This document shows positions 1 to 7,904 of a DNA stretch of 64,000 bases, piece after piece. The DNA lies in assembly GCF_000971215.1 (NCBI RefSeq), contig NZ_BBMA01000003.1:62001-126000 (forward strand), read 5' to 3'. The translations under genes and the position numbers were made by a program. Position 1 is the stretch's first letter. Each line of letters starts with the position of its first letter. Under the pieces are notes generated by a model. The model made no database searches and had not been told where the DNA came from. It saw nothing but the letters and a program-made list of their open reading frames with translations. The stretch comes from Demequina silvatica. Its GTDB lineage: Bacteria > Actinomycetota > Actinomycetes > Actinomycetales > Demequinaceae.

Positions 1-980
1 GCGCCCACGGCCGCCGTGAAGACGCCGACGGGCAGCTGGAGGGTGGCGGGCATCATCTGCGCCACCTGGTCGGAGGCCAGGAGCAGCAGCGCGCCCATGA
101 GTGCGGACGGCAGCAGCGTGACGCCCGCGTTGCGGGTCAGCCGCAGGGCGATCGCGGGCGCGACCAGCGCGATGAAGCCGATCGGCCCGGTGACGGCGAC
201 GGCGCCCGCCGCGAGCAGGACCGAGCACACCGCGAGGATGCTCCGCGCGGAGCCCACCGGGATGCCCAGGGCGCGCGCCGCATCGTCCCCCATCTCCATG
301 GTGCGAAGCGCGCGGGCGTTCCACAGGACCACCGGGAGCAGCACGGCCAGGACGACCGCGCACACGGTCACGTGCGTCCACGTGCGGCCCGTGACGGAGC
401 CGACGAGCCAGCCGAGCGCGTTGCCCGCGTCGTGCACGTCCATGCGGGTGAGGGCGTACTGGGACAGGGCCTGAGCGACGAACCCGATGCCGATGCCGGC
501 GAGGATGAGGCGCAGCGGCACGATCCCGCGGCGCCAGGACAGCGCGAGGATCAGCGCCGCGGTGACGAGCGCTCCCACGATCGCGCCCGCGGCGGTCACC
601 CACAGCGAGGTGGCGCCGATGAGCCAGATGGTCATGACGGCGCCCGCGCCGGCGCCCATGCTGATGCCGATGAAGTCGGGGGAGGCGAGCGGGTTGCGGG
701 TGAGCGACTGGAGGATCGCGCCGGACACGCCGAGCATCGCGCCCACCAGGATCGCGGTGAGCGCGCGCGGGGCGCGCACCTGGCCGACGATGAAGTCCGC
801 GGGCGGTCCCACGGAGACGCCGACGGCGGCCTTGATCGAGTCGAGGATCGAGATGTCCGACTGGCCCTGCATGAGCGAGAACACCAGCAGCGCGGCGAGG
901 GCGGCGAGCAGGACCACGCCCACCGCGAAGGTGCGCCGGTGGGTGGTGATGCCCAGCGGGCCGATCCGGAGGATCCTCAC
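1..980 (-). CDS. FecCD-family iron-siderophore ABC permease, 3' end cut by window edge
   Basis: The reading frame starts with GTG at 980, overlaps the stop codon of the upstream permease gene (GTGA), and runs off the left edge after about 326 residues. The visible protein is strongly hydrophobic with about nine membrane spans. It has the FecCD signatures LRNPLASPDFIG-like (read as SLTRNPLASPDFIGIS) and GDDAARALGIP, plus GPIGFIALVAPAIALR near the C-terminus. FecCD permeases form the membrane channel of ABC importers for ferric siderophores, heme or cobalamin, usually as heterodimers such as FepD/FepG. The coupled gene at 977-1972 is the natural partner. Most of the usual 330-350 residues are present, so only the last residues are missing. 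The substrate cannot be read from sequence. Confidence 0.9.
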   Translation of the reverse strand, partial: MRILRIGPLGITTHRRTFAVGVVLLAALAALLVFSLMQGQSDISILDSIKAAVGVSVGPPADFIVGQVRAPRALTAILVGAMLGVSGAILQSLTRNPLASPDFIGISMGAGAGAVMTIWLIGATSLWVTAAGAIVGALVTAALILALSWRRGIVPLRLILAGIGIGFVAQALSQYALTRMDVHDAGNALGWLVGSVTGRTWTHVTVCAVVLAVLLPVVLWNARALRTMEMGDDAARALGIPVGSARSILAVCSVLLAAGAVAVTGPIGFIALVAPAIALRLTRNAGVTLLPSALMGALLLLASDQVAQMMPATLQLPVGVFTAAVG

Positions 981-1972
981 AGCTCCACCACCTTCATGCG
1001 GCGGGCCATGAGCGCGAACAAGATGCCGCCGATGAAGGCGGTGGTGATGCCGACGCCGATCTCGCCCGGGGGCGCGACCACGCGGCCCACCACGTCGCAC
1101 AGCAGCACGAGCGCGGCACCGCCGAACGCGCTCACCACCACGAGCCACGGCAGCGAGGCGCCGATGAGCGCGCGGGCGAGGTGCGGGACGGCGAGGCCGA
1201 CGAACACGATGGGCCCGGCGGCGGCGGTCGCGGCGGCCGCGAGCAGCGTGACGAGCACGATGATGACGGTGCGGATCGCGGCGATGTTGACGCCCAGGGC
1301 GCGGGCGGCGTCCTCGCCGAGCGCGACGGCCTCGAGCTGGCGCGATGCGATCAGGGCCGCGAGGATCGCGACCAGGACGATGGGGATGAGCGCCATGACG
1401 TCCTCCGCCTGGCGGCCCGTGAGGGAGCCGGCGACCCACATGCGGTACTGGTCGAGCGTCGACTCGTTCACCATGAGCACCGCGTACGTGACGGAGGTGA
1501 TGAGCGCGGTGAGCGCGACGCCGGCGAGCGCGAGGCGCACGGGGGCGCCAGCGGCTGCGCCGCGTGCGCCGATCGCGTAGACGAGGATCGCGGCGAGGCC
1601 CGCCCCCACGAACGCGACGGGCACCTGCGCGGCGAAGCCGGTCGCGAGGCCCGTGGACAGCGCGATCACCACGGCGAGCGACGCGCCCGCGTTGATGCCG
1701 AGCAGGCCGGGGTCGGCGAACGGGTTGCGCGTGAGCGACTGCATGAGCGCGCCGGCGACGCCGAGCGCCGCGCCGGCGAGCACGCCGATCACGGTCCGTG
1801 ACACGCGCGTGGTGCGCACGATCAGCTGGTCCTTGTCCGCCGGGTCGAAGCTGGTGAGCGCGTGCCACACGGTCTCGAGGTCGATCGCGCGGGCGCCGAT
1901 CGCGAGCGACAGCGCGATCGCGCCGACGAGCACGAGCAGGCACAGGCCGGCGATCGCGGCGCGCTTGCTCAT
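977..1972 (-). CDS. FecCD-family iron-siderophore ABC permease (FepD-like)
   Basis: This 331-residue inner-membrane protein begins MSKRAAIAGLCLLVLVGAIA and has the FecCD landmarks SLTRNPFADPGLLGINAGAS (about residues 85-105), GEDAARALGVN (about 220) and GPIVFVGLAVPHLAR (about 255). It should form the transmembrane half of a ferric-siderophore (or heme/cobalamin) ABC importer with the product of the overlapping downstream gene. No ATPase or binding protein is visible; they presumably lie left of the window. An iron-box-like sequence sits about 40 bp upstream (2012-2030), so iron-dependent repression by a DtxR/IdeR-type regulator is likely. The heme operon next door fits a shared iron theme. 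Confidence 0.92.
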   Translation of the reverse strand: MSKRAAIAGLCLLVLVGAIALSLAIGARAIDLETVWHALTSFDPADKDQLIVRTTRVSRTVIGVLAGAALGVAGALMQSLTRNPFADPGLLGINAGASLAVVIALSTGLATGFAAQVPVAFVGAGLAAILVYAIGARGAAAGAPVRLALAGVALTALITSVTYAVLMVNESTLDQYRMWVAGSLTGRQAEDVMALIPIVLVAILAALIASRQLEAVALGEDAARALGVNIAAIRTVIIVLVTLLAAAATAAAGPIVFVGLAVPHLARALIGASLPWLVVVSAFGGAALVLLCDVVGRVVAPPGEIGVGITTAFIGGILFALMARRMKVVEL

Positions 1973-2011
1973 TCGACTCTCCGGGCGGGACGGCGCCCGT
2001 AGGCGCGCTGG

Positions 2012-2030
2012 TAAGGCCCGCCTAACCTAG
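2012..2030 (-). promoter_or_regulatory. Iron box (DtxR/IdeR-like operator) upstream of the FecCD permeases
   Basis: Read on the minus strand the site is CTAGGTTAGGCGGGCCTTA. It matches 14 of 19 positions of the IdeR/DtxR consensus TTAGGTTAGGCTAACCTAA, with a perfect left half (TAGGTTAGGC). It lies 40-58 bp upstream of the permease start at 1972, a normal place for a repressor site. The match is seen in the sequence; the regulator is inferred. Confidence 0.6.
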
Positions 2031-2078
2031 CGGATCCGCGCCCGTTTAGGAAACGCCGCCGTGCGCTAAATGAGGCGC

Positions 2079-3386
2079 TCAGTCCTCGTGCGCGGCCTCG
2101 GCGTCGATCTGCGGAGCGGGGCACGCGTCGTCCGGGACGGCGACGTCGATGCCGTAGAGGGCACGGATGGCCTCGAGGTACTGGGTGGCCTCGCCCGCCT
2201 GGGCGTGCTCGCGCGCCCGCACGGTGGGCGTGTGGAGCAGCGTCTTGGCGAAGCGGCGCAGCGCCTGCTCGACCTCGTCGGCGCGGTCGATCGCGTCCTG
2301 CGGGGCGCCGGCGCCGGGCCGCACGCGGGCGACCTCCCGCTCGAGCAGGCCGAACACGTGCTCGCGCAGCGCGACCACCGCGGGGTCGAGCGTGCGGGCG
2401 CTCTCGCCGTCGCCGAAGCGGGCCACCGCGTGCGCGACGATCGCGCGGGCGGCCTCGATCGCGCCCACGGCCTCGCCGGGGGCGCGGGCGCCCACGTCGT
2501 CGAGCCCGATCACGGTGACGCCGCGCAGGTCGCCCACGCCGGGGGCGATGTCGCGGTGGAGCGCCAGGTCGATCAGGGTGAGCGGCGCGTCGAGTCCGTG
2601 GCGGGCGTTCGCGACCAGGGCGGGGGTGAGGACCACCGACTCGCCGCCGGAGCAGGCGAACACCACGTCCGCCTCGCGGACCGCGAGCTCGAGGCCGTCG
2701 AGGTCCACCGCCTCGATGCCGTGGCGGCGCGCGAACTCGGCGGCGCGGCCCGACGGGGAGAACACCGAGGCGACGTTGGCGCCGCGGCCGTGCAGCGTGC
2801 CCACCGCGGTCTCGGCGAGCGCGCCGGTGCCGATCATCAGCACCCGGGCGCCGTCCCAGCCGACCGTCGCGTCAGCGAGGTCGAGCGCGACCGACACCAC
2901 GGAGCGGCCCGACGTGCCGAGGCCGGTCGAGGAAGCGACCACGCGCGACGTGCGCAGCGCGGACTGGAACAGCCTGTCGAGGCGCGGCGTGAGCTGGTGG
3001 CGGCGCTGCGCCTCCAGGTGGGCGCGGCGGACCTGGCCGGAGATCTCGCGCTCGCCCACGACCATGGACTCGAGGCCCGAGGTGACGGACAGCAGGTGGT
3101 GGATGGTGTCGTCGTCCTCGTAGGGCGACATCGAGCCCTCGACGGTCGCGGGGTCCAGGGCGCTGGCGCGGGCGATCGCCTCGACCACCTCGCGACGCGC
3201 GGCCTGCGGGTCCTCGGTGTCGACGTAGACCTCGAAGCGGTTGCACGTCGGGAGCACCACGGCGCCCGTGATCGCGCCGCCCGCGGCGATGAGCTCCGCG
3301 GCGAGCGCGTCCGCTCCGACCTGGAGCTGCTCGAGCACGGCGAGGTCACGGTTGCGGTGCGAGGCGACAAGGGACATCAGAGACAC
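2079..3386 (-). CDS. hemA: Glutamyl-tRNA reductase
   Basis: HemA reduces the glutamate of Glu-tRNA(Glu) to glutamate-1-semialdehyde with NADPH, the first committed step of C5-pathway heme synthesis. The 435-residue product has the active-site motif LPTCNRFEVY (Cys48 when counted from the GTG start), the substrate-binding stretch STGLGTSGRSV (about 153-163) and an NADPH Rossmann turn VLMIGTGALAETA (about 182-194). Two starts are possible: GTG at 3386, which sits inside the inverted repeat 7 nt after a CAGAAT box (leaderless), or ATG at 3377, giving MSLVASHRN, closer to the family N-terminus. It is divergent from hemE. Downstream hemB, hemC, hemD and hemL are not in the window. Confidence 0.96.
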   Translation of the reverse strand: MSLMSLVASHRNRDLAVLEQLQVGADALAAELIAAGGAITGAVVLPTCNRFEVYVDTEDPQAARREVVEAIARASALDPATVEGSMSPYEDDDTIHHLLSVTSGLESMVVGEREISGQVRRAHLEAQRRHQLTPRLDRLFQSALRTSRVVASSTGLGTSGRSVVSVALDLADATVGWDGARVLMIGTGALAETAVGTLHGRGANVASVFSPSGRAAEFARRHGIEAVDLDGLELAVREADVVFACSGGESVVLTPALVANARHGLDAPLTLIDLALHRDIAPGVGDLRGVTVIGLDDVGARAPGEAVGAIEAARAIVAHAVARFGDGESARTLDPAVVALREHVFGLLEREVARVRPGAGAPQDAIDRADEVEQALRRFAKTLLHTPTVRAREHAQAGEATQYLEAIRALYGIDVAVPDDACPAPQIDAEAAHED

Positions 3387-3436
3387 GGCCTCAATTCTGA
3401 CACGGCCGCGCGAGAGGGCAGAATTGAGGCCGTGTC
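3382..3436. promoter_or_regulatory. Perfect 18-bp inverted repeat forming the divergent hemA/hemE promoter
   Basis: The arms are 3382-3399 (GACACGGCCTCAATTCTG) and 3419-3436, exact reverse complements separated by 19 bp. Each arm reads outward as a CAGAAT -10-like box, 7 nt, then a GTG start codon, so the arms mirror both -10 elements and both putative leaderless starts. For hemE a -35-like CTGACA (3397-3402) lies 16 bp before the -10; the hemA side has no comparable -35. The arrangement could bind a dimeric regulator that sets hemA and hemE together. That function is inference. Confidence 0.65.
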
Positions 3437-4517
3437 AGCCCTTCCCGCCTCGCATCCGCTCGTCGACGGCCGCCTCGCCGACGCCCCCCTTCTTGCCGCC
3501 CTGAGCGGCACCCGGCCCGCGCACCGTCCCGTGTGGTTCATGCGCCAGGCCGGCCGCTCGCTGCCGGAGTACCTCGAGGCGCGCCGCGGCACCACCATGC
3601 TCGAGTCCTGCCTCACCCCGGCGCTCGCGGCGGAGATCACGCTGCAGCCGGTGCGCCGCTACGGCGTGGACGCGGGCATCTTCTTCTCCGACATCGTGGT
3701 GCCCATGAAGGTCGCCGGCGTGGGCGTCGAGATCGCCCCCGGCGTGGGGCCCGTGTTCGACCGCCCCATCCGCACCATGGCGGACATCGAGGCGCTGCCC
3801 GAGCTGGGCGAGGCCGCCGACGGCGGGGCTTTCGACCTGGGCCTGGAGCCCATCCGCGAGGCGGTGCGGCTCACGGTCGCGGAGCTGGGCGGCACGCCGC
3901 TCATCGGCTTCGCGGGCGCGCCGTTCACCCTGGCCGCCTACATGGTGGAGGGGCGCCCGTCGCGCGACCACCTGGCCGCGCGACGCCTCATGGTCGAGGC
4001 GCCCGACGTGTGGCACGCGCTCGCCGAGTGGACGTCGCGCGCCGCCGGCCTGTTCCTGCGCGCCCAGGTGCTCGCGGGCGCGTCCGCGGTGCAGCTGTTC
4101 GACTCGTGGGCCGGCTCGCTCGCCCCGGCCGACTACGTCGAGTTCTGCGCGCCCGGCTCCGGCGCCGCGCTCGCCGCCGTCGCGGACCTCGACGTGCCGC
4201 GCATCCACTTCGCCGCGCACGGCTCGCACCTGCTGCGACCCATGTCCGAGGTGGGCGCGACCGCGATGGGCGTCGACTACCGGATGCCGCTCGACGAGGC
4301 GTCGCGCCTGCTCGACGGCGCGTTCCCGCTCCAGGGCAACATCGACCCGGCGCGCCTGTCCGCGCCGGTCGAGGTGCTCGAGACCCACGTGCTCGACGTG
4401 CTCGCGCGCGGCGCCGAGGCGCCCGGCCACGTGGTCAACCTGGGCCACGGCGTGCCCCCGGAGACGGACCCCGACCAGCTCCAGCGGGTGGTCGACCTCG
4501 TGCACGAGCGTGGCTGA
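3432..4517 (+). CDS. hemE: Uroporphyrinogen III decarboxylase
   Basis: HemE removes four carboxyl groups from uroporphyrinogen III to give coproporphyrinogen III in the cytosol. The 361-residue product shows the signature PVWFMRQAGRSLPEY (about 33-47), the SDI stretch FFSDIVVPMK, GFAGAPFTLAAYMVEG, and the C-terminal VNLGHGVPPETDPD. I chose the GTG at 3432 because it follows the CAGAAT box by 7 nt and gives the normal family length; the frame is open much further upstream only as hemA antisense. The gene overlaps the following oxidase gene by 8 bp, so hemE-hemG-hemQ-hemH form one operon. Confidence 0.96.
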   Translation: MSALPASHPLVDGRLADAPLLAALSGTRPAHRPVWFMRQAGRSLPEYLEARRGTTMLESCLTPALAAEITLQPVRRYGVDAGIFFSDIVVPMKVAGVGVEIAPGVGPVFDRPIRTMADIEALPELGEAADGGAFDLGLEPIREAVRLTVAELGGTPLIGFAGAPFTLAAYMVEGRPSRDHLAARRLMVEAPDVWHALAEWTSRAAGLFLRAQVLAGASAVQLFDSWAGSLAPADYVEFCAPGSGAALAAVADLDVPRIHFAAHGSHLLRPMSEVGATAMGVDYRMPLDEASRLLDGAFPLQGNIDPARLSAPVEVLETHVLDVLARGAEAPGHVVNLGHGVPPETDPDQLQRVVDLVHERG

Positions 4518-5790
4518 GCGCGTCCTCGTCGTCGGCGGCGGGGTCTCGGGGCTGCTCGCGGCGCGCCGTCACGCCCGCGCCGGCGCCGTGGTCACCCTGC
4601 TCGAGGCCGGGGACGGCTGGGGCGGACGCGTCAGCCCGCTCACGCTCGCGGGGCTCACGCTCGACGCGGGCGCAGAGTCCTTCGCGACCCGCACGCCCTC
4701 CGTCGAGGCGCTCGCCCGCGAGCTGGGGCTCGGCGCGGAACTGGTGACGCCCACCCGCGCCCCCGCCTGGGTGGTCACGCCCGACCGGGCGTACCCGCTG
4801 CCCACCACCGGCTGGCTGGGCATCCCCACGCGGCCGCTGCTCCACGACGTCCGCCGGATCATCGGCTGGGGCGCCGCGGCGGACGCCGCGCTCGAGCGCT
4901 CGCGGCCGCTCGGCGAGGTGAGGGACGATGCGACGGTCGGGGGCCTCGTGAGGGCGCGCCTGGGCGACCCGGTCGCCGACCTGCTGGTGGCGCCCGTGCT
5001 GCAGGGCGTGTACTCGCGCCCCCTCGACGACCTCCCGCTCGCCGCGATCGACCCGACCCTGCCGCAGCAGCTGCGCGACGCGGGCAGCCTGCTCGAGCTC
5101 GCGTCGCGGCGGCGTCGCCTGGCCCCCGCGGGCGCCTCCGTCATGGGCGTGCGCGGCGGCATCTGGCGTCTCACCGAGGCGCTCGCGGAGTCCGCGCGCG
5201 AGGCAGGCGTACGCCTGGTGCGCGGCACCGCGGCCGAGTCCGCCGAGCGGATCGACGGCGCCTGGCGCGTGCGCGCCGGCGGCGGCACCCTGGTCGCCGA
5301 CACCCTGGTGCTCGCCGTGCCCCGGCCCGCGGCGCAGCGCCTGGTCCCTGACCTTCCCGAGCCGCCCGAGGAGCGCCGCGTGGCGCTCGCGACCCTGGTG
5401 CTCGACGCGCCCGAGCTCGACCGCGCCCCACGCGGCACCGGGGTGCTCGCCCTGGACGGTGTGACCCGCGCGAAGGCGCTCACCCACGCGACCGCGAAGT
5501 GGCGGTGGGTGCGCGACGCCGCGCGGGGCCGCCACGTGGTGCGGCTGTCGTACGCGATCCGCGACCCGCACGAGGACCTGCTCGCGCACGCGCTCCCCGA
5601 CGCGAACCGGCTGCTCGGCGTCGAGCTCCCGGCCGACCGGGTGGTCGCGTCCGCGCTGGTCGAGTGGCCCGACGCCTCGCCGGCACGGGTGAGCGACGCG
5701 CGTCCCCTGCCCGGCCTCGAGCTGGTGGGCGTGGCCGCCGGGCTGAGCGGGCTCGCGGCGATCGTGGGGGCGGAGACGCCTAGGACCTAG
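4510..5790 (+). CDS. hemG: Coproporphyrinogen III / protoporphyrinogen oxidase (CgoX, HemY-type)
   Basis: This 426-residue FAD protein starts with GTG at 4510, inside the end of hemE. The N-terminus has the dinucleotide-binding motif VLVVGGGVSGLLAARRHA followed by GWGGRV. The C-terminus has the FAD-contacting stretch LVGVAAGLSGLAAIVG, which is shorter than the usual GNxxxGxxxxD version. Because hemQ and ferrochelatase follow directly, the enzyme most likely oxidises coproporphyrinogen III to coproporphyrin III (coproporphyrin-dependent pathway) rather than acting on protoporphyrinogen. The stop codon lies inside an 18-bp perfect palindrome. Confidence 0.9.
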   Translation: MAERVLVVGGGVSGLLAARRHARAGAVVTLLEAGDGWGGRVSPLTLAGLTLDAGAESFATRTPSVEALARELGLGAELVTPTRAPAWVVTPDRAYPLPTTGWLGIPTRPLLHDVRRIIGWGAAADAALERSRPLGEVRDDATVGGLVRARLGDPVADLLVAPVLQGVYSRPLDDLPLAAIDPTLPQQLRDAGSLLELASRRRRLAPAGASVMGVRGGIWRLTEALAESAREAGVRLVRGTAAESAERIDGAWRVRAGGGTLVADTLVLAVPRPAAQRLVPDLPEPPEERRVALATLVLDAPELDRAPRGTGVLALDGVTRAKALTHATAKWRWVRDAARGRHVVRLSYAIRDPHEDLLAHALPDANRLLGVELPADRVVASALVEWPDASPARVSDARPLPGLELVGVAAGLSGLAAIVGAETPRT

Positions 5791-5797
5791 GTCCTAG
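5780..5797. promoter_or_regulatory. 18-bp perfect palindrome at the hemG stop, ahead of hemQ
   Basis: The sequence CTAGGACCTAGGTCCTAG equals its own reverse complement and contains the hemG stop codon. It lies about 40 bp before the hemQ start and 28 bp before its ribosome site. With no loop or T-run it is a poor terminator. Size and symmetry suit a dimeric repressor site, possibly for an internal hemQ promoter. Its role is unknown. Confidence 0.45.
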
Positions 5798-5838
5798 CGA
5801 TTTCCCAAACCTGAGGGATCCATCGGAGGATGGGACCC

Positions 5839-6513
5839 ATGACCGAGAACCCCTCTGGCTTCACCCTGTTCGCCGTCCTCGACGGCATGCTCCACGCGCC
5901 CGACGAGGACCTCGCGGACGTGGTCGAGCACTTCGACGCCGCCGTCGCCGAGATGGCGGAGCACGAGGTCACGCTGCGCGGCATCTACGACGTGTCCGGC
6001 CTGCGCGCCGACGGCACCGTGATGCTGTGGCTGCACGGCCCCGTGCTCGAGGACCTGCAGCTCGCGCTGCGCGAGCTGCGCGCCACCGAGCTGCTCGCCG
6101 AGACCCAGCTCACGTGGTCCGCCGCGGGCGTGCACCGCGACGCCGAGTTCAACAAGCGCCACGTCCCCGGCTTCCTGCGCGGCGAGCGCCCGCGCAACTG
6201 GCTGACCGTGTACCCCTTCGTGCGCTCGTACGAGTGGTACCTGCTGCCCGAGGAGGAGCGCTCCGTCATGCTGCGCGACCACGGCATCAAGGGCGCCGCG
6301 TTCAAGGGCGTGGTCGCCAACACGGTGGCCGCGTTCGCGCTGGGCGACTACGAGTGGCTGCTGCCCATGGAGGCGGACGAGGTCACCGACCTGGTCGACA
6401 TGATGCGCGAGCTGCGCTACACCGAGGCCCGTCGCCACGTGCGCGAGGAGCTGCCGTTCTACACCGGTCGCCGGGTGACCACCGCCGAGGCCGTGGAGGT
6501 GCTGGCATCGTGA
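5839..6513 (+). CDS. hemQ: Coproheme decarboxylase (chlorite-dismutase-like HemQ/ChdC)
   Basis: HemQ decarboxylates iron-coproporphyrin III to heme b with peroxide, the last step of the coproporphyrin-dependent pathway. The 224-residue product has two ferredoxin-like halves. It shows RNWLTVYPFVRSYEWYLLP (Tyr125 is the expected reactive tyrosine) and MLRDHGIKG, whose His148 probably ligates iron. I place the start at ATG 5839, 9 nt after GGAGG (5825-5829); an in-frame ATG at 5830 directly abuts that site. It overlaps the ferrochelatase start by 4 nt (GTGA). Confidence 0.95.
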   Translation: MTENPSGFTLFAVLDGMLHAPDEDLADVVEHFDAAVAEMAEHEVTLRGIYDVSGLRADGTVMLWLHGPVLEDLQLALRELRATELLAETQLTWSAAGVHRDAEFNKRHVPGFLRGERPRNWLTVYPFVRSYEWYLLPEEERSVMLRDHGIKGAAFKGVVANTVAAFALGDYEWLLPMEADEVTDLVDMMRELRYTEARRHVREELPFYTGRRVTTAEAVEVLAS

Positions 6514-7682
6514 CCCAGCCGCTCGCCGCATCGTCCCGCGTGCTCGACGCGACCACCTACGACGCGATCCTGCTCGCCGGCTTCGGCGGCCCCGAGGGCC
6601 AGGGCGACGTCATTCCGTACCTGCGCAACGTCACCCGCGGCCGCGGCATCCCCGACGAGCGTCTCGAGGAGGTGTCGCACCACTACCGGCACTTCGGCGG
6701 CATCAGCCCCATCAACCAGCAGAACCGCGACCTCAAGGCCGCGCTCGAGGCGGAGATCGCGTCGCGCGGCCTCGGCCTGCCGGTGTACTGGGGCAACCGC
6801 TTCTGGGCGCCCTACTTCGCGGATGCGCTGAAGGAGCTGCACGCGGACGGCCACCGCAAGGTGCTGGTCCTGGTGACCACCGCGTTCTCGAGCTACTCGG
6901 GCTGCCGTGCGTACCGCGAGGACCTCGCGACCGCGCTCGCCGAGACGGGCCTCGAGGGTGAGGTCGTGCTCGACAAGGTGCGCCAGTACTTCGACCACCC
7001 CGGGTTCGTGAACCCCAACGTCGACGCCGTGCGGTCGGGCCTGCGCACGCTGCGCGAGCAGGGCCTGCTCGAAGGCGCCCAGGTGATGTTCGCGACGCAC
7101 TCGATCCCCACCGCGGCCGCGGACGTGTCCGGCCCGCGCGAGACCCTGCCCTCGGGCGCGGAGGTCGCCACCGGCGGCGAGAACGAGTGGTACGCCGGCG
7201 GCGGCTGGTACGTCGAGCAGCAGCGGGCCGTGTCCGCGCTGGTGATGGACCGCGTCGCCGACGAGTTCCCCGACGTGCCGTGGTCGCTGGTGTTCCAGTC
7301 CCGCTCCGGCTCGCCGGAGATCCCGTGGCTCGAGCCCGACATCAACGACGCCATCGAGGCGCTCCCAGAGTCCGTGAAGGGCCTGGTCATCTCGCCCATC
7401 GGCTTCGTCTCCGACCACATGGAGGTCGCGTGGGACCTCGACAACGAGGCCGTCGAGACGTGCGAGGGGCGCGGGATCGTTCCCGTGCGCGTGCCTACCG
7501 TGGGCGTCGACCCCGCCTTTGTCGCCGGTCTGATCGACCTGGTCGAGGAGCGCCACGTCGCCGCCGAGGGGGACACCCCGCGCGCCCGCGAGGCGCTCAC
7601 GGAGCTCGGTCCGTGGCAGGACGTGTGCCCCACGGACTGCTGCCTGGGCCGCGCTGCCAAGCCGACGGTGGCCTCCTGCTGA
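6510..7682 (+). CDS. hemH: Ferrochelatase, [2Fe-2S]-type coproporphyrin ferrochelatase
   Basis: This 390-residue protein inserts Fe2+ into coproporphyrin III (CpfC activity in actinobacteria). The N-terminus carries AILLAGFGGPEG and HFGGISPINQQN. The cluster cysteines typical of actinobacterial ferrochelatases are present: Cys132 in SSYSGCRAYRE and a C-terminal group CPTDCC (373, 377, 378), with an additional terminal Cys390. The catalytic region FATHSIP is about residue 190 and SPIGFVSDHMEV about 295. The GTG start at 6510 overlaps the hemQ stop. One GGACGATGCG copy (reverse orientation) lies at 6527-6536 within the first codons. Confidence 0.95.
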   Translation: MTQPLAASSRVLDATTYDAILLAGFGGPEGQGDVIPYLRNVTRGRGIPDERLEEVSHHYRHFGGISPINQQNRDLKAALEAEIASRGLGLPVYWGNRFWAPYFADALKELHADGHRKVLVLVTTAFSSYSGCRAYREDLATALAETGLEGEVVLDKVRQYFDHPGFVNPNVDAVRSGLRTLREQGLLEGAQVMFATHSIPTAAADVSGPRETLPSGAEVATGGENEWYAGGGWYVEQQRAVSALVMDRVADEFPDVPWSLVFQSRSGSPEIPWLEPDINDAIEALPESVKGLVISPIGFVSDHMEVAWDLDNEAVETCEGRGIVPVRVPTVGVDPAFVAGLIDLVEERHVAAEGDTPRAREALTELGPWQDVCPTDCCLGRAAKPTVASC

Positions 7683-7684
7683 AG

Positions 7685-7800
7685 CCCGCGCGAGTTCGCT
7701 CAGCACGGTCTCATGATCGACGCGCCGTCGATCCGCGCTTGTCAGCGCCGGATCGGCGGCGCGCCGCGTTGCGGACCGTGCGCAGCGAATCTCGGGCGGG
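7685..7800. repeat. 116-nt imperfect palindrome after the heme operon (terminator or structured element)
   Basis: The outer arms 7685-7710 and 7774-7800 pair at about 22 of 26 positions (CCCGCGCGAG-TTCGCT...GCACGGTC against its reverse complement). Inner parts also pair: GACGCGCCGTCGATCCG on the left against CGGATCGGCGGCGCGCC on the right, around a TTGTCA loop. The element begins 2 nt after the hemH stop and could end hem-operon transcription. It is longer than an ordinary intrinsic terminator and lacks a T-run. Confidence 0.5.
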
Positions 7801-7807
7801 CGGGAGA

Positions 7808-7853
7808 TAACGCAACTTCGGTGTTGCGTTAATCGCCGCGGTCCGTTTACAGT
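7808..7853 (+). promoter_or_regulatory. Promoter with overlapping 9-bp inverted repeat, upstream of the 7905 gene
   Basis: TAACGCAAC (7808-7816) and GTTGCGTTA (7823-7831) form a perfect inverted repeat around TTCGGT. The right arm holds a -35-like TTGCGT (7824-7829), followed after 18 bp by TACAGT (7848-7853) as -10. A repressor bound to the repeat would cover the -35, so the next gene may be regulated. The regulator is unknown. Confidence 0.5.
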
Positions 7854-7904
7854 GGGCGCACCGGGCGGCGAGGTGCCGCCCCCGATGCCGTCTGGAGCCG
7901 CCGC

